From the NCBI GenBank assembly GCA_003162555.1, contig PMNQ01000228.1, positions 656 to 7,739 of the forward strand: a stretch of DNA of 7,084 nt, written 5' to 3'. Shown here piece by piece: positions 1-5,275 of this stretch. Below the pieces are notes generated by a model. That model was not told the DNA's origin, searched no databases, and saw only the letters and a program-made list of their open reading frames with translations. This stretch comes from Gammaproteobacteria bacterium (lineage in GTDB: Bacteria; Pseudomonadota; Gammaproteobacteria; Steroidobacterales; Steroidobacteraceae). Position numbers and translations under genes: made by a program. The stretch's first letter is position 1. Each line of letters begins with the position of its first letter.

Positions 1-501
1 GGCGCGCACGCTGCCATCGATCACCAGGTCATCCGCACGTACCACCGCCCCGCCGAGCAGCGTCGGATCGACCGCGCAATGCAGGCGCACCTCGCGGTCC
101 AGGCGCTTGCGCATCGCCTCGCTGTAATGCTTCTGCTGCGCGGCGCTGAGTTCTACCGCGGAGGTCACCGTCACATCGACAGTGCGCTCGGCGTCGGCGC
201 GCAGCCGCTCGTAGCGCGCGGCAATCTCGGGCAGCAGCGCGAGCCGCTTGTTGGCGGCCAGCGTGCGGATGAAATTCTTCGCCTGCTCATCGAATGCATC
301 ACCGCCCACGCCGGTGATCAGCGATACCAGCTGCTCGGCGCTGACGCCCGGATTTCCCAGCAGCGCCGCGACACGCGCATCCGCCACCACGCTGGCGGCG
401 CCCTGCAGCGCCTTCGACCACTGCGGCAGACGTTTGCCCGCCAGTGCCAATGCAAAAACCGCCTTGGCGTAGGGTCGCGCGATGGTGAGACGTTCAGCCA
501 A
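1..501 (-). CDS. atpH: F1Fo ATP synthase delta subunit (partial, C-terminus cut)
   Basis: Delta subunit of the F1Fo ATP synthase (OSCP homologue), the peripheral-stalk protein that attaches the top of F1 to the b subunits on the cytoplasmic side. The frame is open for 167 codons from 501 to the window edge without a stop. The N-terminus reads MAERLTIARPYAKAVFALA, the typical start of this family with the conserved ARPYAKAVF at residues 8-16. The visible end, residues 158-167 (DLVIDGSVRA), matches the conserved C-terminal D-x-V-I-D-G-S-V-R signature, so only about ten residues should be missing to the left. The start is TTG at 499-501, 11 nt after the atpF stop; no ATG or GTG lies suitably nearby in frame, and homology fixes the N-terminus. 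The Shine-Dalgarno is weak (a GGG run near the atpF stop), so translation is probably coupled to atpF. Identity is firm; the non-ATG start is inferred from family alignment. Confidence 0.95.
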   Translation of the reverse strand, partial: MAERLTIARPYAKAVFALALAGKRLPQWSKALQGAASVVADARVAALLGNPGVSAEQLVSLITGVGGDAFDEQAKNFIRTLAANKRLALLPEIAARYERLRADAERTVDVTVTSAVELSAAQQKHYSEAMRKRLDREVRLHCAVDPTLLGGAVVRADDLVIDGSVRA

Positions 502-512
502 GCGGGTGCGCC

Positions 513-983
513 CTAGATCCCGGCCGCGAGCTTGTCGAGCAGCTGCGCGTGCGTGCGCGGGTCGATCTCGCGTTCGATGATCTTTTCCGCGCCGCTCACG
601 GCCAGCGCCGCCACCTGGCGGCGCAGCTCGTCACGCGCCTTCTGCGTTTCGAGCACAACCTGCGCGTGCGCGGCCTCCATGAGCCGCGTCGCCTCGGACT
701 GCGCCGTCTGCTTGGCCGCCTCGACGATCTGGTTCGCGCGCGCCTGCGCCTGGTGCTCCATCGCCAGCGCGCGTTCGCGCGCGGCCTTGACCAGCTCCTC
801 GACGCGCGCTTCTGCCGCGACCAGATCCTTCTGGCCGCGCTCGGCCGCAGCAAGTCCCTCGGCGATCTTCTTCGCCCGTTCCTGGATGGAACCAGTGATC
901 TCCGGCCACAGGAATTTCATCGTGACCCAGATCACCAGGCCAAATATGAGTATCTGCGCCAGTATCGTTGCGTTCAGATTCAC
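513..983 (-). CDS. atpF: F1Fo ATP synthase subunit b
   Basis: Subunit b of the Fo sector, normally a homodimer forming the peripheral stalk that holds F1 stationary against the rotor. The protein is 156 aa, the usual length for proteobacterial b. Residues 1-26 form the single N-terminal membrane segment (MNLNATILAQILIFGLVIWV, then TMKFLWP), ending in the conserved FLWPxI region. From about residue 30 to 140 it is a charged, Ala-rich helix of the coiled-coil type (IQERAKKIAEGLAAAERG and onward). The start is GTG at 981-983, chosen because MNLNATILAQ is the classical b-subunit N-terminus; a GAGGT Shine-Dalgarno lies 7 nt upstream (991-995). The gene follows atpE by 31 nt and precedes atpH by 11 nt, all within the atp operon. 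Confidence 0.97.
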   Translation of the reverse strand: MNLNATILAQILIFGLVIWVTMKFLWPEITGSIQERAKKIAEGLAAAERGQKDLVAAEARVEELVKAARERALAMEHQAQARANQIVEAAKQTAQSEATRLMEAAHAQVVLETQKARDELRRQVAALAVSGAEKIIEREIDPRTHAQLLDKLAAGI

Positions 984-1014
984 GCTGCGTACCTCGCGGC
1001 TGTGTCAGGCCTGC

Positions 1015-2190
<1,176 letters not shown>

Positions 2191-2228
2191 TCACCTTTCT
2201 CTAGTCAGACCCGACCGAACCGCACTCG

Positions 2229-2573
2229 TCAGGGCGCGCGCACCGTGCGCGCCAGCGCCACCCAGTAGGCGACGAAAGTCGCCACGTATCCTGCCAGCAT
2301 CGGGCCCGGCGCAAAGTGCCGGCCGCGCAACGCCAGCACGAACAACATCACCGTCACCGCGATCTTCAGCGCTTCGCCGCGGTAGAAACCGCGCGCAATC
2401 GCCTTCGCGTCGCCGGCCGTGCCGCGCCGGAAGCCGCTGGCCACCTGGACCAGGCTCGCCACCGTGCCGATGCCGCCGCCGATCGCCGCCGCAATACCAG
2501 CCTGCGCTCCGATGCTCAGGGCGCAGACCAGTGCGACCGCTGCCGCGATCGCCGCCTGCCCGGCCACCAGCAT
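2229..2573 (-). CDS. atpI: ATP synthase subunit I (AtpI), c-ring assembly membrane protein
   Basis: Small hydrophobic protein of 114 aa, encoded first in the atp operon. Members of the AtpI family are not part of the finished enzyme; some help c-ring assembly or stability. Hydrophobic segments lie at about 2-23, 25-45, 68-83 and 89-107. Residues 63-69 (FYRGEAL) match the FYxGEAxK signature that follows helix 2 in gammaproteobacterial AtpI, and YWVAL near the end matches the C-terminal helix. The only standard start in frame is ATG at 2571-2573, preceded by a weak AGG. However, the frame stays open back to a stop at 2643-2645, and the extra residues (LTNYDFALARRQAL) look like a real pre-helix N-terminus, so a rare CTG start further upstream cannot be excluded. 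Identity rests on signature, topology and position before atpB. Confidence 0.88.
   Translation of the reverse strand: MLVAGQAAIAAAVALVCALSIGAQAGIAAAIGGGIGTVASLVQVASGFRRGTAGDAKAIARGFYRGEALKIAVTVMLFVLALRGRHFAPGPMLAGYVATFVAYWVALARTVRAP
2236..2252 (-). repeat. GC palindrome at the end of atpI
   Basis: Perfect inverted repeat GCGCGCAC, one central base, GTGCGCGC, lying inside the last codons of atpI (encoding ARTVRA) just before its TGA. On the mRNA it could fold as a 6-bp GC stem with a 5-nt loop. No U-tract follows, so it is not an intrinsic terminator. It may act as an intercistronic mRNA element between atpI and atpB, or simply reflect GC-rich Ala/Arg codons. Confidence 0.5.
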
Positions 2574-2632
2574 CAGCGCCTGGCGTCGGGCGAGCGCAAA
2601 GTCGTAATTCGTCAGCGGATTATCCAGATTCG

Positions 2633-2653
2633 GCGAGGCCCGTCAGGCCTCGC
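2633..2653 (-). repeat. Hairpin in the 5' leader of the atp transcript
   Basis: Perfect 8-bp inverted repeat, GCGAGGCC and GGCCTCGC, around a 5-base loop (TGACG on the minus strand). It begins about 5 nt after the transcription start expected from the promoter at 2665-2693, so it would form near the 5' end of the atp mRNA. It is GC-rich and stable, with no U-run after it. Likely roles are mRNA 5'-end protection or control of atpI translation; function is inferred. Confidence 0.65.
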
Positions 2654-2664
2654 AAAGGCGGCGC

Positions 2665-2693
2665 ATTATAGGGAGGACGACACGGCGCTTCAA
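2665..2693 (-). promoter_or_regulatory. Sigma70-type promoter of the atp operon
   Basis: The minus strand carries TTGAAG (2688-2693, four of six bases matching TTGACA), a 17-nt spacer, and a perfect TATAAT (2665-2670). Transcription would begin near 2658 and run leftward into atpI and the rest of atpIBEFH, with a leader of about 85 nt to the atpI ATG. It lies in the gap between parB and atpI and is the clearest promoter in the window. Confidence 0.85.
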
Positions 2694-2723
2694 CGCTGTT
2701 AACGCGCCGCATCAAGGCTTTGT

Positions 2724-2780
2724 GAAGCAGGCCAATAGTGGACGCTGGGCGCATCCTCGCTGCCTGCTTCCACACTATTG
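2724..2780 (-). repeat. Two interleaved inverted repeats at the parB 3' end
   Basis: On the plus strand, GAAGCAGGC (2724-2732) is inverted as GCCTGCTTC (2762-2770), and CAATAGTG (2733-2740) is inverted as CACTATTG (2773-2780), giving the order A B A' B'. The B' arm overlaps the parB stop codon (TAG, 2775-2777). In the parB transcript A could pair with A' as a 9-bp stem with a 29-nt loop, extended by TGT/ACA past one bulged base. Pairing both arms at once would need a pseudoknot. No U-run follows, so it is not a textbook terminator, but this is the only candidate 3' structure for the rsmG-parAB transcript. Confidence 0.6.
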
Positions 2781-3719
2781 AATGTGCGCCAGGATGCCGT
2801 CGAGTTCATCGAGGCTGTGATAGGCGACGATGACCTTGCCCGCGCCCTTGGCGGTGTGCTGGATCTGCACCTTGGCGCCGAGCTTTTCCATAAGGTCGTC
2901 TTCGAGCCGCTGGACGTTCGGGTCCCGCCCTGTTAGCCCCGTGCCCTCGCCCTTGCCAGCGCCGGCTGAACCTGCCGGTTGGCTCAAACGGCGCACCAGT
3001 GCCTCGGTTTCCCGTACAGATAATCCCTTTTTCACGACCAATAGCGCAAGTTCGACCTGTTTTCGACGATTTTCGAGTCCAAGTAGCGCCCTGGCGTGGC
3101 CCATGTCGAGCTCGCGCCGCTCGACCAGTTCGCCGACCTCGGGCGCCAGTTCGATGAGGCGCAGCAGATTGCTGACGGCCGCACGTGATCGGCCCACCGC
3201 CTCGGCCACCTGCTGATGCGTCAGCCCGAACTCGGCGATCAGGCGTTCGAAGGCGCGGGCCTCTTCCAGCGGGTTCAGGTCCTCGCGCTGGATATTCTCG
3301 ATCAGCGCCATCGCGACCGCGGCTTCATCGGGCACCGCACGAATGATCGCCGGCACTTCCGTGAGCCCGGCGAGTTGGGCCGCGCGCCAGCGGCGTTCGC
3401 CGGCGATGATTTCGTAATGCTGCTCGCCGGGGCCGGTACCGACGGGCCGAACCAGAATTGGCTGGATCACGCCCTGCCGCTTGATCGAATCCGCCAGATC
3501 GCCCAGCGTGTCGTTGCGCAGATCCGAGCGCGGCTGGTAACGGCCGCGCTGCAGCAGTTCAACCGGTAGCCGGGTGAGCTGGTCGCCGCGGGCCAGGCCA
3601 GCGGGGCCACTCGACGCGGCAGCGTCACCCGCTGGGGTCGGTACAGTAGGCGCTGTTGATCGCGCCTGGCCGAGCAGATCGGCCAGTCCGCGGCCGAGCG
3701 TGGGTTTTTTCTGGCTCAT
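2775..3719 (-). CDS. parB: Chromosome partitioning protein ParB (Spo0J), CTP-dependent DNA clamp
   Basis: ParB binds parS sites near the origin, loads as a CTP-dependent sliding clamp and stimulates the ParA ATPase to segregate origins. It is 314 aa, typical for chromosomal ParB. LGRGLADLL (8-16) is the N-terminal ParA-interacting motif. Residues 17-47 are an Ala/Pro/Gly-rich linker. The ParB/Srx CTPase domain follows, with GERRWRA (107-113) as the nucleotide-binding box and ENIQREDLNPLEEA (141-154). The helix-turn-helix is at about 166-190 (THQQVAEAVGRSRAAVSNLL). A flexible linker at 247-266 precedes the C-terminal dimerisation domain (267-314). The ATG overlaps the parA stop as ATGA (3716-3719), so translation is probably coupled; no good Shine-Dalgarno is seen. 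An A6 run falls in codons 4-5. All expected motifs are present. Confidence 0.97.
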   Translation of the reverse strand: MSQKKPTLGRGLADLLGQARSTAPTVPTPAGDAAASSGPAGLARGDQLTRLPVELLQRGRYQPRSDLRNDTLGDLADSIKRQGVIQPILVRPVGTGPGEQHYEIIAGERRWRAAQLAGLTEVPAIIRAVPDEAAVAMALIENIQREDLNPLEEARAFERLIAEFGLTHQQVAEAVGRSRAAVSNLLRLIELAPEVGELVERRELDMGHARALLGLENRRKQVELALLVVKKGLSVRETEALVRRLSQPAGSAGAGKGEGTGLTGRDPNVQRLEDDLMEKLGAKVQIQHTAKGAGKVIVAYHSLDELDGILAHIQ

Positions 3720-4507
3720 GCGCCGACCGCCGGCTGCAGTCCGTCTTCACGGCGCAGCATTTCGCCCGCGAGCGCGAGATACGCGAGCGCGCCGCGCGAA
3801 TCCTTGTCGTGCACCAACGCGGGCCGGCCGAACGAGGGCGCCTCCGCGAGCCGCACATTTCTCGGCACGACGGTGCGGAACACCTTGTCGCCAAAGTGTT
3901 CGGTCAGCTGCGCGCCCACCGCGATGGCGAGGTTATTGCGCGGGTCGTACATGGTGCGCAATATGCCTTCGATCTCGAGCTGCGGATTGGCCGCGCCGCG
4001 AATCTGCTCGATGGTCGCGATCAGCGCGGACAGGCCTTCCAGCGCATAGAACTCGCACTGCATCGGAATCAGCACGCTGTCGGCGGCGATCAGCGCGTTG
4101 ACGGTCAATATATTGAGCGAGGGCGGACAATCGATCAGCACCACGTCGTACCCGCCGCGCACGGGGAGCAGTGCTTCGCGCAACCGTGTTTCACGCCCGT
4201 TCTGCATTGCGAGCAGCCGCACTTCGGCGGCGGTCAGATCCTGGTTCGCGGGCAGCAGCGACATACCAAGGCCCTCGAGCGGCAGGATCGCCTCCGCGGC
4301 GGTGCATTCGCCCAGCAGCACTTCGAGCGTGCCGCGCGCCAGCTGCGACTTGTCGACGCCACAGCCGGTGGTCGCGTTGCCCTGCGGATCCAGGTCAATG
4401 AGCAGCACCTGGCGGCGGGTGGCCGCCAGCGAAGCGGCCAGATTCACCGCGGTGGTGGTCTTGCCGACGCCACCCTTCTGATTGGCCACCGCGATGACGC
4501 GTTTCAT
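3716..4507 (-). CDS. parA: Chromosome partitioning ATPase ParA (Soj)
   Basis: ParA/MinD-family ATPase that dimerises with ATP on the nucleoid and is released by ParB, driving origin segregation. It is 263 aa, with no N-terminal DNA-binding extension, as usual for chromosomal ParA (Soj). The deviant Walker A is KGGVGKTT (11-18) with both lysines, Lys11 and Lys16. Walker A' is LIDLDPQGN (36-44) and Walker B is VVLIDCPPS (122-130) with Asp126. PRNVRLAEAPSFGRP (215-229) is a conserved C-terminal ParA signature. ATG at 4505-4507 gives the canonical MKRVIAVANQKGGVGKTT start; AAAGG sits only 3 nt upstream, so the Shine-Dalgarno is poorly spaced. It is 38 nt downstream of rsmG and overlaps parB by 4 nt, which indicates one operon. 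Confidence 0.97.
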   Translation of the reverse strand: MKRVIAVANQKGGVGKTTTAVNLAASLAATRRQVLLIDLDPQGNATTGCGVDKSQLARGTLEVLLGECTAAEAILPLEGLGMSLLPANQDLTAAEVRLLAMQNGRETRLREALLPVRGGYDVVLIDCPPSLNILTVNALIAADSVLIPMQCEFYALEGLSALIATIEQIRGAANPQLEIEGILRTMYDPRNNLAIAVGAQLTEHFGDKVFRTVVPRNVRLAEAPSFGRPALVHDKDSRGALAYLALAGEMLRREDGLQPAVGA

Positions 4508-4521
4508 AGGCCTTTAGTGTA

Positions 4522-4544
4522 GGGCAGGCGGGGCGCGGGCGGGG
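4522..4544 (+). other. Putative G-quadruplex motif between rsmG and parA
   Basis: The plus strand has four G-tracts: GGG (4522-4524), GGGG (4530-4533), GGG (4537-4539) and GGGG (4541-4544), with loops of 5, 3 and 1 nt. This fits the canonical G3+N1-7 pattern. It fills most of the 38-nt gap between the rsmG stop and the parA start. The G-rich strand is the template for the operon, so the mRNA carries the C-rich version. Folding and function are inferred. Confidence 0.55.
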
Positions 4545-4545
4545 A

Positions 4546-5211
4546 TCATTGCGCGCCGGGAATCGCGCCGGAACGCATTCCGGGGCGGTATTTCATCGAC
4601 ACCAGGCATCTTGCGGCCTTCAGCCCGGGCACCAGCACGGCCCGCACGCCGATGAGCTCCCAGTCGGCGGGAAGCGCCGCAATTTCCTCATCCGGACGCT
4701 GCCCTTTGTAGGCCAGCAGCAGTGTGCCGGGACCGGCGATCGGCCGGGCGAGCGTGGCGAGTCCGGCCAGCGAGGCGACGGCACGCGCCAGAATCGTGTC
4801 GAAGGGACTGTCCGGCTGCAGTTCTTCGGCGCGCGCGTGCACCGCCTTGACGTTGTTCAAGCCCAGCGCGCGCGCGGCGTGCGCAACGAAGCGCACCTTC
4901 TTCGCGGTGCTGTCGATCAGCGTGAATTGCCGCTCCGGATGCACGATCGCGAGCGGCAGGCCGGGGAAGCCTGCGCCAGTGCCCAGGTCCGCGATGCGCT
5001 CTCCGGCCAGCTCCGTGCTCGCGGCGAGGCTGTCGAGCAGGTGGCCGGCGATCATCGCCTGTGGATCAGTGATGCTCGTGAGGTTGTAGGTGCGGTTCCA
5101 TTGTGCGAGTTCATCAAGCAGCCGCAACAGCCGCTCTGCCGCCTCTGGCGTGAGTTTCACGTCGAGCCGGAGCGCGCGTTCGCGAAGATCCGTCACGTCT
5201 GCTGCCTGCAT
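4546..5211 (-). CDS. rsmG: 16S rRNA (guanine527-N7)-methyltransferase RsmG (GidB)
   Basis: SAM-dependent methyltransferase that makes m7G at position 527 (E. coli numbering) in the 530 loop of 16S rRNA; loss of it gives low-level streptomycin resistance in several bacteria. It is 221 aa, close to the family norm. N-terminal helices include WNRTYNLTSI (38-47) and HLLDSL (57-62), both typical of RsmG. The SAM-binding motif I is IADLGTGAGFPGLPLA (73-88), the acidic strand end is FTLIDS (96-101), and ARAVAS (142-147) is the family's later motif. I chose ATG at 5209-5211 because AAGG lies 6 nt upstream and the length fits. A longer in-frame ATG at 5362-5364 would add non-homologous residues across the divergent promoter region. 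It is the first gene of a likely rsmG-parA-parB operon; mnmG, a frequent upstream partner, is absent here. Confidence 0.96.
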   Translation of the reverse strand: MQAADVTDLRERALRLDVKLTPEAAERLLRLLDELAQWNRTYNLTSITDPQAMIAGHLLDSLAASTELAGERIADLGTGAGFPGLPLAIVHPERQFTLIDSTAKKVRFVAHAARALGLNNVKAVHARAEELQPDSPFDTILARAVASLAGLATLARPIAGPGTLLLAYKGQRPDEEIAALPADWELIGVRAVLVPGLKAARCLVSMKYRPGMRSGAIPGAQ

Positions 5212-5214
5212 GGG

Positions 5215-5242
5215 TTGCCTTAACCACGATCGCGGGCACAAT
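5215..5242 (+). promoter_or_regulatory. Weak candidate promoter for the S9-like gene
   Basis: TTGCCT (5215-5220) and CACAAT (5237-5242) are each four-of-six matches to sigma70 boxes, with a 16-nt spacer, inside the 64-nt divergent spacer. A GCGGG/CCCGC inverted repeat (5232-5236 and 5244-5248) overlaps the putative -10 and could be an operator. I found no well-spaced promoter for rsmG on the other strand. This is a tentative call. Confidence 0.3.
5218..5223 (-). promoter_or_regulatory. Shine-Dalgarno of rsmG, deciding its start
   Basis: The minus strand reads TTAAGG, then six bases (CAACCC), then the ATG at 5209-5211. The AAGG core at normal spacing supports this ATG over the upstream one at 5362-5364. 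Confidence 0.65.
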
Positions 5243-5275
5243 ACCCGCCAGTTCTCTGGAAGGACGATAGCAAAG

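Noticed and set aside
2620..2628. DnaA-box-like TTATCCAGA in the atpI leader
   Set aside because: One base differs from the box and it is a single occurrence with no cluster or AT-rich unwinding element; it does not support an origin here.
3705..3710. A6 run in parB codons 4-5 as a programmed frameshift site
   Set aside because: It encodes the two lysines of a normal N-terminus, the parB frame is intact on both sides, and no alternative frame product is evident.
3656..4522. Plus-strand open frame of 288 codons opposite parA and the parB start
   Set aside because: It is fully antisense to parA, whose motifs are intact; the product has no recognisable domain and is rich in His, Arg and Gln, as expected of a shadow frame.
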